Assembly (NCBI RefSeq): GCF_949987515.2
Contig: NC_082696.1
Coordinates: 56,884,947 to 56,948,946, forward strand
Source: Delphinus delphis
Lineage: Eukaryota; Chordata; Mammalia; Artiodactyla; Delphinidae
DNA: 64,000 bases
Reading direction: 5' to 3'
In this document: positions 46,881 through 57,850 of the stretch, one piece after another
Position numbering within the stretch: the first letter of the stretch is position 1
Layout of the letters: every line of letters starts with the position of its first letter
The notes under the pieces: generated by a model
What the model was told of the DNA's origin: nothing
What the model saw: the letters and a program-made list of their open reading frames with translations, nothing else
Databases searched by the model: none
Position numbers and translations under genes: made by a program

Positions 46881-47813
46881 GTAATATTTTTCAATTTTCA
46901 AATACATTAAACGTCTATTTTAGCGTTAATAATTTGAATTTGCATGAATTAAATTTTAGAGAATTGGTCACATGTCAGTGATGAACAAATTGTAAATTTT
47001 TTGTTTCCAGTAAAAATATTACTCCAAAGTATTAAGCCATTTTATTTACTTTTACTTATCCAGTGTGTTAGTGAATGTCAAAGGCACAAGTAATTGTTTT
47101 AAATTTATAAATAGATAAAAGTACTGATTAGTAGGAATTAGTGACTTAATAAGTTATAAGTAAACATTATGTTTAATTTTAAATCTCCCTCAGTAGACAT
47201 GATATTTCCTACAGGACTTCTAGAACCAAAGCACTTGTTGCTGTAACTTGTACATGAACAGTCTATTAACATATTTTAAAACTTGATAAAAGCATTTTCA
47301 GTGAGTTTTGAACAGGAAAATATGCCAAATGTGTATTTCAGCTCAATGAATACATATAAAATCTGTATCATTTCTCAATCATTACTTACCTCAGAGACTC
47401 CTGCAGTATAAAAGAAAAATTTTATACAGTGGATGGGAAGAAGAGGAGGCCTAAGTGGATCCGTTATTCATGGGGAAAAATAAGCAAATGACTCTGCTGA
47501 AGAGGTTTTCCTGTATAAGAGTTATATAGTTATAACTCTTAAATAGCATTTTTAAACATTTACCTAAAGGAATCTTTGATCTTTCTTACTTTTACACACT
47601 GTAAGACTCGTTTGGGGACTCAGTTTTCTATCATAGTGAATTAATTATTTAATTATTAGGGAACTCAGTAGTAGGCATCAGAGAGAGCTTCCCTGGTCTT
47701 AAAATACTTTTCTCCCTTTTATTTTGTTGTGTTGTAGAAACATGCTATAATCCATCAATATTTCTTGTGCTACATGCCACACTGCAGAATACCTCTTGTT
47801 CTCTTTCTTATAG
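46881..47813 (+). other. ASCC3: ASCC3 intron, 933 bases
   Basis: AT-rich. I recognise no repeat or gene apart from the splice sites. Acceptor 'ctttcttatag'. Confidence 0.8.
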
Positions 47814-47946
47814 ATGTACTCCAGATGATGGGGCGTGCTGGGAGGCCTCAGTTTGATGACCAAGGCAAAGCTGTAATTCTGGTTCATGACATAAAGAAAG
47901 ACTTTTACAAAAAATTTCTTTATGAACCTTTCCCTGTAGAGTCAAG
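47814..47946 (+). CDS. ASCC3: ASCC3 window exon 17: cassette 2 RecA2, motif VI
   Basis: 133 bases, phase 1 in, phase 2 out; acceptor 'ttcttatag', donor 'gtaaat'. The peptide reads [18 protein letters not shown], then [18 protein letters not shown], ending EPFPVES, about residues 1682-1726. '[14 protein letters not shown]' is motif VI with both arginine positions present, which supports a working second motor. The final serine codon is split AG|C with exon 18. Confidence 0.98.
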
Positions 47947-48137
47947 GTAAATTTTGCTGTAAATTAATTTAAATGGATTATGTCATAGCAGGTTGATATT
48001 TTTGTGCTGACATTGTATTAGATGAAAATCAGTAAAACTTCTAGTTCAAAAGAATTATTTGAAGTGAAACAATATATTTATCACAATAAGACAACATTAA
48101 ATTGTAATTTTCACTATAAAAGAAAAACACGCTGTTT

Positions 48138-48528
48138 AAAAGAAGCAGTGAAGGGACTTCCCTGGTGGTGCGGTGGTTAAGAATCCACCTGCCAATGCAG
48201 AGGGCATGGGTTCGAGCCCTGATCCAGGAATATCCCACATGCCACGGGGCAACTAAGCCCAGTGTGCCACAACTACTGAGCCTGCACTCTAGAGCCCGCG
48301 AGCCACAACTGTGGAGCCCGTGTGCCACAACTACTGAAGCCCACATGCCTAGAGCCCATGCTCTGCAACAAGAGAAGCCACTGCAATGAGAAACCAGTGC
48401 ACCGCAACGAAGAGTAGCCCCCACTTGCCACAACTAGAGAAAGCCCTCACGCAGCAACAAAGATCCAACGCAGCCAAAAATAAATTAATTACTTAATTAA
48501 TTTATTTTTAAAAAAAGAAGCAATGAAG
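48138..48528 (+). mobile_element. CHR-2-like SINE, sense, with 16-bp TSD
   Basis: Long SINE at about 48154-48512 with head 'gacttccctggtggtgcggt', B box 'gggttcgagcc', 'ccacaactactga' repeats and A/T-rich tail. Flanking duplication 'aaaagaagcagtgaag' (48138-48153) against 'aaaagaagcaatgaag' (48513-48528), one mismatch. Antisense and sense ORFs over it are artefacts. Confidence 0.93.
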
Positions 48529-48534
48529 TACATT

Positions 48535-48770
48535 GTTCAGTCACATTGACTCTGGAGCGAGACAACCTGGGCTTATGTTTGAGCTCTCCACCACTTACTT
48601 GCTTGATCTTGAGCAAGTTATTTAAATCCTCAATGCCTTAGTGCACTGTCTGTAAGATGGAGATAGCAGCAATACTGGCCATCTCGTAGGGTACTTGTAC
48701 TGATCAAATGTATCGTGCTTGGAACTGTGTCTGGCACATAGTAAGCATTTAATAAAGTGTTAGTTTGGTG
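48535..48770 (+). repeat. MIR-like SINE, sense
   Basis: Full-length-like MIR: 'ggagcgagacaacctgggct', 'gatcttgagcaagttattta', 'cttggaactgtgtctggcac' and 'atagtaagcatttaataaa' in order. Diverged but clear. Confidence 0.85.
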
Positions 48771-49220
48771 TGTGTTTTTGTAGAATAGTCTATAAATAAA
48801 TATCCAAAATAAAGGGATTGGTAATGAATAATTTAGGCTAGTGGCCAGTTTCAGAATTATCACATACTTCTTTGTGGATCCAGTAACTACCACCCCTCTG
48901 ATGAAGTCTTTCCTCATTTTCTCAGCTGAAAATAATCTTTTGTCTGTCAGATTTATACATTTTTCATTCCTAACATTTATCACTTGCTACCTTTTATCAT
49001 AGTCTTCTTTAATATACTGAATCGCCTTTACCATATTCTAACTGCAAAGGACAAAATATATTTCTAATTTATACTGTAAATAGTTATTGAGTTTTTTACT
49101 GTGTTAGAAGTTCTAATGTTCCTTTTTTTTTTAATTTGGAAAATATAAAAACATTTAATATTGTGGGAGATAGCTAACATTGTGCTGAGAGAAAATTTAT
49201 GACCATAAATATATGTATTT

Positions 49221-49580
49221 TAAAAGAAACAGTGAAGGGCTTCCCTGGTGGCGCAGTGGTTAAGAATCTGCCTGCCAGTGCAGGGGACACGGGTTCGATC
49301 CCTAGCCCAGGAAGATCCCACATGCCACAGAGCAACTAAGTCCGTGCGCCACAACTACTGAGCCTGCAACCTAGAGCCCATGAGCCACAACTACTGATCC
49401 CACATGCCAAGAGCCTGTGCTCCGCAACAAGAGAAGCCACGACAATGAGAAGCCCGTGCACCGCAACAAAGAGTAGCCCCCGCTCGCCACAACTAGAGAA
49501 AGCCTGCGCACAGCAACAAAGACCCAACACAGGCAAAAATAAAAACAAACAAATAAATAAATAATTTTTAAAAAATAAAA
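49221..49580 (+). mobile_element. CHR-2-like SINE, sense
   Basis: Long SINE body about 49236-49575 with 'gggcttccctggtggcgcag', B box 'gggttcgatcc' and tail (aaat)n. The left flank 'aaaagaaacagtgaa' is only loosely matched at the right ('aaaagaaaaagagtgaa'), so the duplication is decayed or altered by tail changes. It lies 0.7 kb after another copy in the same orientation. Confidence 0.9.
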
Positions 49581-49589
49581 GAAAAAGAG

Positions 49590-50860
49590 TGAAAAATGAA
49601 TTATCTGAATATGCATCTCAAGAATTTGAAAAAAAATTAGCAAATTGAACTCAAAGAAAGGAGAAGATAGAAAGATAAGAGAAAGAATTAATGAATTGAA
49701 ACCAAACATACATTAGAAAAAAATCAACAAAGCCAAAAGTTGGTTCTTTGAAAAGAAGAATAATACTGATAAACCTTTAAGTCTGGTCAAGAGAAAAGAG
49801 GGAAGGAACAGCACAATATCAGGATACAAAAGAAATCTAAAAGGTAATAAGATATTATGAAAAAATTTATACAAATTTTAAATTTTAGATCAAATGGTAG
49901 AATGCTTTTTTAAAAAAATTACTAAAACTGACACAAAAAGAAATGGAAAATTTAAATAGCCTCTTATCTATCAAAGCAATTGTATCTGAAATTTAAAATC
50001 TTTCCACAAAAATTTTCTGACCCAGACATTCCACTAGTGAATTCCTTATAACATTTAAGGAAGCAATTGAACTCATGAAATTGAACACAAACCCTTCCTG
50101 TAATAGTCGAAAAGATAGGACTATTTCCCAACTTATTTTATGAGAGTAGAATAACCTTGGTTCTAAAACCTGATAAATTTACAAGAAAGGAATGTAACAG
50201 GGCTGTGTCTCTCATGAATATAGATATAGAAATCCTAAATAAAACATGAGTAAATCAAATCTTAACAATGTATAAAAAGATAACATATTACAACTAATTA
50301 CAATATCAGTGCAAAGATGACTTATTACTTGAAAATAAATGAATATAATTCACCACGTTAGCAGGAAAAGATGAGAAAAATTATATGATTATCTCATAGA
50401 TATAAAAAAAAGCATTTGGTGAAATTCCATACCCATTAATTATAAAAACTTTTAGCCAACAGGAATATAAGGGAATGTTCTTAATCTGATAAAGAGTCTC
50501 TACTAAAAATCTACTGCAAACATCATGATTAATGATTCAGTATTGAAAGCTTTCCCTTTGAGATAGGAAATGATACAGGGATGTTGTTTTCACCACTGCC
50601 AGTAAGCGTTGTGCTAGAGATCCAAGCCACTGCATTAAGGTAAAGCAAAGAAATAAAAGTCAAAATATCCTTCTGAGCAAGAGGAGTGACTAAAAAGCAT
50701 AAAAGGAAGACTTCTGGGGCGCTGGTAATGCTTGATCTTGGTGGTGGTTACACAGATGTGTTCACATTGTGAATATTACTTGAGTTGTACATGTATAATT
50801 TATGTAATTTTTTCTATGTGTACTTCAGTAAAAAGTTAATTAAAAGTTTAAAGTTTAAGT
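49590..50860 (+). mobile_element. Ancient L1 remnant, sense
   Basis: Diverged L1 ORF2-to-3' UTR stretch. Recognisable words are 'aagccaaaagttggttcttt', 'gaaattccatacccattaat' and 'gataaagagtctctactaaa', then a 3' end 'tggtggttacacagatgtgt', 'gtacttcagtaaaaagtta'. No open frame longer than a few dozen codons. Inactive. Confidence 0.8.
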
Positions 50861-51369
50861 TTAAAGTTTAAGTGTACCTTGATATGACTACTATTAATAT
50901 TTTATTTCTACAGAGTACATATACAGAAGTTATATGTTAACTTCTCTGTTAATGGGCATTTAGAGAGTTTCTAGTTTTTAACGCTTACATATATTGCTGC
51001 AGTGAAGTATTTTGCTTCCCTATCCTAACCTATAAATGTTTCCCTATCAGGTGATAATGAAAAAGTGAAATTGCCGGGTCACAGTGATTGTTCAAATAGA
51101 TATTGGCAAATTGCCCTCCAATTTAGCTATATGGATTTATACTCTGCCACTGGTGACTGGAGAGTAATATCGCAACTTTTTTTTTCATTCAATTTATTAT
51201 GGCCACTTTCTTATATCCTTAAAAACATCCTTTGCAAAAACTGTTTTTTAATACCTGCATATGTATCATAATTTACATGGCCCTTTCTTTTGTTGGACAT
51301 TGCTTCCCTTTTTTGTAATTTATGTAAGAAACTGAAATGAACATTTTGTTATGCCAGTCTTTCAACACA

Positions 51370-51450
51370 TCTGATCATCTCTGTATATTCCACAACACCT
51401 AGCACATTTATGTCTTATATGACTGAACTTAATATTCACAGAATGAATGA
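51370..51450 (+). repeat. L2-like 3' end
   Basis: The words 'cacaacacctagcacattta' and 'cacagaatgaatgaag' fit an L2 3' end. Short and diverged. Confidence 0.55.
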
Positions 51451-51788
51451 AGGGAATATCCTTGCTCTATCCTAACCATCCCTCCTTTCTTACCAATTCT
51501 TTCATCTGCCTCAGTAACTCTTCTCTGCTCTCCAAGGCATATCGTCCCTCGTCTGCTCTTACCTCGGCTCTCATCTTCTCCTCCTGAAAGTTATTAGCTC
51601 CCTTCCTGTCAGCCTGTGTTTATTTCCACCTAGCAATTTATTTTCCCAAAATTATATACAAAAGATACAAATTACACAAAACATTTGTTCTGTATCCTGG
51701 AACATCAAATCTGAGTCTTGACTATGTGAGAAGAGTTGTTTTTCATTTAACGTTCATGTATGTTTCCCATGTCTTGTTCACTCTGTAG

Positions 51789-51914
51789 CTTATTAGGAGT
51801 GCTCTCTGACCATTTAAATGCAGAGATTGCTGGTGGTACAATAACATCTAAGCAAGATGCAATGGATTATATCACCTGGACTTACTTTTTCCGACGTCTT
51901 ATCATGAACCCCAG
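51789..51914 (+). CDS. ASCC3: ASCC3 window exon 18: cassette 2 winged helix
   Basis: 126 bases, phase 2 in and out; acceptor 'cactctgtag', donor 'gtaagt'. The peptide is [20 protein letters not shown], then [20 protein letters not shown] with P at the end, about residues 1727-1768. 'L.dHlNAEIa.GTi.skqdA.[12 protein letters not shown]..NP' is the conserved segment after RecA2 that leads into the winged-helix domain. The exon ends with AG, which is completed as serine by the next constitutive exon, or as arginine by the candidate alternative exon at 61341. Confidence 0.98.
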
Positions 51915-52857
51915 GTAAGTGCGGGGCAAGTATTTTTCTGTTTTGCACTAAAATAAAATATGTTTGAAGGTAATCATCTCTAAATTCAGGTACATAACAA
52001 AAATGCCAGAACATTGGACATCCTAGGTATAGGAATTTGCCCAGAGAATCAGATAATATCTCTGATATGTTCACAACGTATTGTGATATATTAGAAAATA
52101 ATGGTGTGCATTTTATTAACTTATTTTAATTAACTTAGAATGTTCTCAAGGATTTCGCTCTGTAGTTAGGGAGACAAGACACCCGATGTCATTAAGAAAT
52201 GTGCTCAGTTAAATTACATGGTAGTGGCTGACTTGGGTGCAGTTGGAATTCAGAGAAGAATAAGGCCTGTGAAATTGTAGGGGGAAGAATTTGTGAGGCA
52301 TTTGTAAAGGTTAATAAGAACCTGCAAGATGAAATAAAATTGGGGGAGTTGTGATGGAGTATCTTTTTACTCCAGGCAGGGTAGATTGTATCTTCATTCA
52401 GCACCTGTTTATCAAATATTATACTAGACATTGAAGCCTGAGGATGAGTGTATATCATCCCTTATCTTCAAGGGCTGATCTTGTAATGTGGAGATGGACA
52501 TAAATGATTACAGTGTAAATCATAAGTGCTCTAACAGACTGTATTTAAGCCTGTGAGAGTGAAAGCTTCACAGACGAAGTGATACTTCACCCCGAACTTG
52601 AATCTGGAACAGAAGTGGAAAAGGTGGAAGGCACAAAAATACTAGATGTGCGGAGGCCCTCAGGGCTTGAAAGAGTCTCTAGAGAATGCCAAAAGTTAGA
52701 TGTAAAGCTTAGAATGTGAGGCAAGAAGATTTTCTTGCCTAGAAAGTGGACCAAGCACCAGAGAGTAAAGGGCCTGTATGCCATGCTAAGGGGTTTGCAT
52801 CTGATCCTATTGGCTGTGGTTGGAAGTTTTTAAATATAGTTTAGCATCACCAAATTA

Positions 52858-53096
52858 GGTTTTTGTTATTGTTGTTGTTTCCTTTGTACCTTTTGAGCCC
52901 TTCACCCATTTCTCCCACCCCCACCCCCGCCTCTGGCAACTACCAGTCTGTTCTTTGGTGTTTTGTTTTGTTTTGCTTTTAGATTCCATGCATAAGAGAA
53001 ATCATGTGCTATTTGTCTTTCTCTGTTTGACTTATTTTACTTAGCATAATATCCTAGCGGTCCATCCATGTTGTTTCCAAGGCATGATTACATTTT
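52858..53096 (-). mobile_element. Old L1 3' end, antisense, left part
   Basis: Typical antisense L1 text: 'ctccacc'-rich poly-C area 'cccacccccacccccgcctc', 'gcaactaccagtctgttctt' and 'gtctttctctgtttgactta'. It is interrupted by the SINE at 53097-53444 and resumes at 53445. Confidence 0.8.
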
Positions 53097-53444
53097 ATTT
53101 ATTTATTTATTTATTTATTTTTGGCTGCGTTGGGTCTTCATTGCTGCGCACGGGCTTTCTCTAGTTGCAGCGAGCGGGGGCTACTCTTCATTGCGGTGCG
53201 TGGGCTTCTCATTGCAGTGGCTTCTCTTGTTGCAGAGCATGGGCTCTAGGCATGGAGGCTTCAGTAGTTGCAGCACACAGGCTCAGCAGTTGCGGCTCAC
53301 AGGCTCTAGAGCACAGGCTCAGTAATTGAGATGCACGGGCTTAGTTGCTTAGCAGCATGTGGGATCTTCCTGGACCAGGGCTCAAACCCATGTCCCCTGC
53401 ATTGGCAGGCGGATTCTTAACCACTGTGCCACCAGGGAAGTCCC
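53097..53444 (-). mobile_element. CHR-2-like SINE, antisense, nested in an L1
   Basis: Long SINE in reverse. The tail, seen as (TTTA)n, is at the left, and the head 'ccaccagggaagtcc' is at the right, ending at about 53444. It sits inside the antisense L1 remnant, so it is younger than that L1. Weak duplication around 'tacatttt'/'tacatgtttt'. An 85-codon sense frame here is spurious. Confidence 0.9.
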
Positions 53445-53625
53445 TACATGTTTTTATGGCTGAGCAATAGTCCATTCTTTGTCTATACCACAATTTCTTT
53501 ATTCATTCATCCGTTCATGGACACTTAGGTTGTTTCCATATTCTGGCTATTGTAAACTGCTGCAATGAACATGGGGGTGCATATATCTTTTCAAATTAGT
53601 GTTTTTGTTTTCTTCTAATAAATAC
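53445..53625 (-). mobile_element. Old L1 3' end, antisense, right part
   Basis: Continuation of the L1 split by the nested SINE: 'tttttatggctgagcaatag', 'tccattctttgtctatacca' and 'gctattgtaaactgctgcaa'. These are standard antisense words of L1 ORF2 end and 3' UTR. Confidence 0.85.
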
Positions 53626-54349
53626 TGGCTTTGTTTCAGTACTTGCAGCACTGTGGTAGAGAAAGAGCTAGAATGGGGAAATATTTATAGCAGGGAGACC
53701 AGTTAGGATGCTTTTTAACAATAGGGCAAAGACACATAGGACCTTAACAGATGCGGGGGGAATGGAAGGAGGCCAAAGGTAAGGGACATTCCTGATATGA
53801 GTAAGAAGAAATATTAAACCATTGTTAAGATCTTGAACAGAGAGATCATGATGAAAATGATGAAATGAATTTACTAAATCTTACCGGTTGGTACTTTAAG
53901 AAATTTGTTTCTCTTCAGCCAACATTTCCACTTACATAGGTAGGAGTTTGAGAATATGGTGATGTTTTGCTCAGTTCCGCCTGTATTACAGGCCTCTGGA
54001 TTAGGTACAAAATTTCATTTGGGAAAATGACTACAAAATTAATGAGATAGTCTTACAGTACCACAAATTTTCCGTAGTAAACAGATCACAGATTAGCACT
54101 GTTGAATCGTACAATGGGATAGACTTTACATGTACTCTAGTCCAACCTTCTTGTTTGGTATTGAAGAAATGGAGGCTGGAAACTTAAAGTGACTTGTCTT
54201 GTATCCCATAACTACTTTGTGATAAAGCTAGAACTTAAAAACGTAAGTTTTGTGAATTACTACTCTTTATGTTTTTGGAGGGAGAAGAATTATGGTGTAT
54301 AACTGTAGATATATTCATTTTTCTTATATCACAAGAATGGAGGCGATTA

Positions 54350-54560
54350 ATGTGATAGAAAGAGCTTTGACTTGGAATCAGAACACTGATTTTTGTATCA
54401 GCACTGCTTTTTAGAAACTGTGTGACCTTGATCGCTTCACCTCTCTTGGCTTCACTTTCTTCATCTGGAAAGTGAGTAATAGCCTACCTCCTTCACAGGG
54501 TCATGTTGGGAATCAAGTACACGAATTAAAGCCTTTCTAAGTTTTGTATAATTATGAAAA
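54350..54560 (+). repeat. MIR-like SINE, sense
   Basis: The words 'gagctttgacttggaatcag', 'ctgtgtgaccttgatcgctt' and 'cttcatctggaaagtgagta' are in MIR order. Diverged. Confidence 0.75.
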
Positions 54561-54633
54561 ACTTAATTAATGTTATTAGTGAGCTGTTATTCTTGTACTC
54601 CTTTCCAGTTGCTTTACTGGTCTATACCATCCT

Positions 54634-54776
54634 AAAGACTCTAGGGCATTTTCTGGCGGTACAGTGGTTAGGACTGCACGCTTTTACTGCCAAGGGTGCG
54701 AGTTCAATCCCTGGTCAGGGAACTAAGATCCCACAAGCTGCATGGCCCAGCCAAAAAAAAAAAAAAAAGACTCTAG
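54634..54776 (+). mobile_element. CHR-1-like SINE, sense, with 11-bp TSD
   Basis: Short SINE at 54645-54765 with 'ctggcggtacagtggttagg', 'gagttcaatccctggtcagg', then 'gaactaagatcccacaagct' and a poly-A tail. Duplication 'aaagactctag' at 54634-54644 and 54766-54776 is exact. Same subfamily as the copy at 16507. Confidence 0.9.
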
Positions 54777-54939
54777 TTTAGAGACTTAGAACCTAATCAT
54801 TTCTGTCAGCTTGTCTGGTCAGCAAACAAGGGAATGATTCTCTGAGGCAAATTGAGTTCTTTTGCGACTTATAGTTCTTTATTGAATCCACAGATACACT
54901 GAATTTTGTGTGTGCATCTTCTTTTCTTAATTAAAAATT

Positions 54940-55430
54940 TTAACTTTTCATTTTCAAACAATTTGAGATTTTTTTAATTGCGAGAATAGTGCAAACAGGC
55001 ACTGCGTACCCTTCATCCAGCTTCCTCAAGTGTTAACCTCTTACATGACTGTACAGTTATCCAAACCAGGAAATTTACATTTATGCAATACTATTAAGTA
55101 ATCTACAGCCTTCATTCACATTTCATCAATATTTCCACTAATGTCCCTTTTATGCTGAAGACCCAATTTAGTAGTATCCTGCATTCCATTTAGTTGTTCT
55201 GCCTCCTTAATTCATTTCAATCTGTGACATTTCCTCAGTCTTTCTTTGTCTCTCATAACCTTGACACTTTAGAGGAACCCTGGCCAATTATTTTGTAGAA
55301 CATCCTTCAATCTGGGTTTGTCTGAAGTTTTCTCATCCCAGAATTCAAGTTCTGCCTTTTGGGGCAAGAAGACTGTAGAAGTGATGCTGTGCTCTTTTCA
55401 GTGCATAATATTAGGAAGTTCTTCTCTAGA
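54940..55430 (-). mobile_element. Old L1 3' UTR, antisense
   Basis: Recognised by 'cgagaatagtgcaaacaggc', 'gtacccttcatccagcttcc', 'ttcctcagtctttctttgtc', 'caattattttgtagaacatc' and 'gaagtgatgctgtgctcttt', which appear in this order in ancient L1 3' regions on the minus strand. Decayed. Confidence 0.8.
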
Positions 55431-56535
55431 GATCCCTTCTGTATTTAAAATATCACTTGTCTGTGAAAGACCCAAAATAAGTTATTCCAGCTGTTCCCCA
55501 TCCCAAGTTACAGTCTTATTTCTCCACCTGCCTTCTGAATGTTGCCACATGGACTTACCGCCATCATTTCAAATTCAGCATGTCTAAAACTGAATCAGAT
55601 ATCAAAATTTTGCTCTAATATCACTTTCTTACCTTAATGTTATAACTCTGCATCTACTTATGTTGACTTCAAATATCAAATTTGCTTTTTAATTTTTCTC
55701 CTCCCTTAATTTCCTTAGTTCTTTACCTGCTTAATCTTCTTTTAGTCTATCCTCAATCTAGCCTGATTTGCAAACTGTCATTGATCAGAAATTAAATGTA
55801 TTGGAGACGGGAACTAGATAAGTTGTGCTTAGTAGACATAGAATAAGTGTTGACACCTGAACAAAGACTTGAAAGAAGTAAGAAGGTTGACCACATGAAT
55901 ATCTAGCGAACAACATTTCAGGCCAAGGGAACGGGAGAAGTTCTAAAGCAGGCGCATCTGGTGCGTTGAAGGCGCAACAAGAAGAAGGTGTAGCTGAAGT
56001 GGAATAAGCGTGGGGAGGAGAGTAGTAGGAGATAAAGCTAGAGTTGTGGGTGGTCAGTGGTCATACTGGTCATGTGGGAGATTAGACACCATGGTAGGGA
56101 CTTTGATTTTTATTCTGGGCGAAATGAGAACCATTGTAGGTTTTCAATCAGCGGACTGACAGGATCTATTCATACCGTTAAAAAGGCCAATTATAATCAT
56201 AAATATTATAAATAATTTAAACTTCCCTATTGAAAGACAGAAATTCTCAGATTTATTTTTTTAAATCCCACTAAAAATGATTTATAAGCAACATATCAAA
56301 TCAAAATGATATAGAAAAGTAGAAAATTGGGCATTGAAAGAAGACCTGAAGGAGAGTACCAAAGAGAAACCAATAGCTACAGAACTAAAATCAGACAAAA
56401 TGAGATTCAAGGCAATAAAGATTAAAAAGGGCAATGAAGAATGGTTATATTGATAACAAGTACAATCACTAAAAGTTACAGTAGATTATAAATTTTTAGA
56501 TAACTAGAAATATAGCATCAAAATATATAAAGCAG

Positions 56536-56724
56536 GGCTTCCCTGGTGGTGCAGTGGTTGAGAGTCCGCCTGCCGATGCAGGGGACACGGGTTCGTGCCC
56601 CAGTCTGGAGGATCCCACATGCCGTGGAGCGGCTGGGCCCGTGAGCCATGGCCGCTGAGCCTGTGCGTCCGGAGCCTGTGCTCCGCAATGGGAGAGGCCA
56701 CAGCAGTGAGAGGCCCGCGTACCG

Positions 56725-56727
<3 letters not shown>
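56536..56727 (+). mobile_element. Short CHR-type SINE, sense
   Basis: About 190-base SINE: head 'gggcttccctggtggtgcag', 'gagagtccgcctgccgatgc', B-box-like 'gggttcgtgcc', end 'gaggcccgcgtaccgcaaat'. The A-rich tail has been replaced by an expanded (TA)n array. Same subfamily as 57009. Many CpGs and little divergence suggest a young, probably cetacean-specific copy. Confidence 0.93.

Positions 56728-56780
<53 letters not shown>
56728..56780. repeat. (TA)n microsatellite grown from a SINE tail
   Basis: About 26 uninterrupted TA units directly after the SINE body. Short frames coding Ile-Tyr repeats cover it and are spurious. Likely length-polymorphic. Confidence 0.93.
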
Positions 56781-56781
<1 letters not shown>

Positions 56782-56998
56782 CAAAACCAATAGAAATCTA
56801 AGATGTTAACTAAATTATAGTCATGTTGAGAGACTTTAACACATATCCCTCAAAAATCAGCATGTCAAAGAGATATAAAGTATTTCATAAAATAAAAGAT
56901 TTGAATAACAATAGCCTTGAATATGTGTATGTGTTCGTAGTACCCCCAAAAAAGAATATGCCGTACTTAAAAACACTAATGGAATTTTAGTTATAAAA

Positions 56999-57223
56999 AT
57001 ATACCATGGGGCTTCCCTGGTGGCACAGTGGTTGAGAGTCCGCCTGCCGATGCAGGGGACACGGGTTCGTGTCCCGGTCCTGGAAGATCCCACATGCCGC
57101 GGAGCAGCTGGGCCCATGAGCCATGGCCGCTGAGCCTGCGTGTCTGGAGCCTGTGCTCTGCAACGGGAGAGGCCACAACAGTGAGAGGCCTGCGTACCGC
57201 AAAAAATACATGTATATACCATG
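56999..57223 (+). mobile_element. Short CHR-type SINE, sense, with 10-bp TSD
   Basis: Body about 57009-57213, starting 'gggcttccctggtggcacag' and ending 'ctgcgtaccgcaaaaaatac'. Target-site duplication 'atataccatg' at 56999-57008 and 57214-57223. Close in sequence to the copy 470 bases upstream. Confidence 0.93.
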
Positions 57224-57639
57224 TACTAGACTACAAAGAGCAACTCACTGTATTTCAGAATGTAGAGATCATAAGGCTACATTCTCACAGTGTAATGCAA
57301 TAAAACCAGAAATAAACAAGAGAAAGGATGGCAAAAAAACTAACTGCTTGGCATTTAACTACTTTTATTCTAGTGAAAGATGAAATTTTTTTTAAAATAG
57401 ATATAAGCTAGAACTATACAAAAATAAAGATGTTTTAGAACAAAACCTATGAATTTTAATCAACGCACAGTTCCAAGGAACATTCATGTCTTTAGGGCAC
57501 CTACAGGAAAGCGTGAATGCTTGAAAATAAATATCCGTCTCAAGAAACTAGAAGAACATTAGCAAAAACAAATACAAGAAGAATATATAAAAATAAAAAT
57601 TGAAGTTAATAAAATGGGAAACAAAAACTAGACTAATAT

Positions 57640-57850
57640 TATTTATTATTGTGTCTGCTGTATTTGAGATGCTGTTTCAAGAGCCTAACTCATTTAGTAC
57701 TGTTATGACCCCCATTTTATAAATGAAGAAACTGAAGCACAGGGAGATTAAGCAGCTTGCCCACAGTCAGGCAGGTCTGAGTGACAGAGGCAGAACTACT
57801 GATAGAATCCAGGCATTCTGGTTCCAGAGGCCACATTCTTCATCCCTGAG
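57640..57850 (-). repeat. MIR-like SINE, antisense
   Basis: The words 'acccccattttataaatgaa', 'gaaactgaagcacagggaga' and 'ttgcccacagtcaggcaggt' are a MIR core on the minus strand. The 76-codon sense frame at 57723-57953 lies mostly within it. Confidence 0.75.

Larger units (their letters stand above)
47947..51788 (+). other. ASCC3: ASCC3 intron, 3.8 kb, repeat-filled
   Basis: Holds two sense CHR-2-like SINEs (48154-48512 and 49236-49575), a MIR (48535-48770), a long decayed sense L1 (about 49590-50860), a probable antisense L1-like piece (about 50880-51200) and an L2-like end (about 51370-51450). No exon candidates. Confidence 0.85.

Noticed and set aside
49336..49709. Minus-strand frames of 70 and 112 codons
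   Set aside because: They translate the reverse of a CHR-2-like SINE plus adjoining A-rich sequence.
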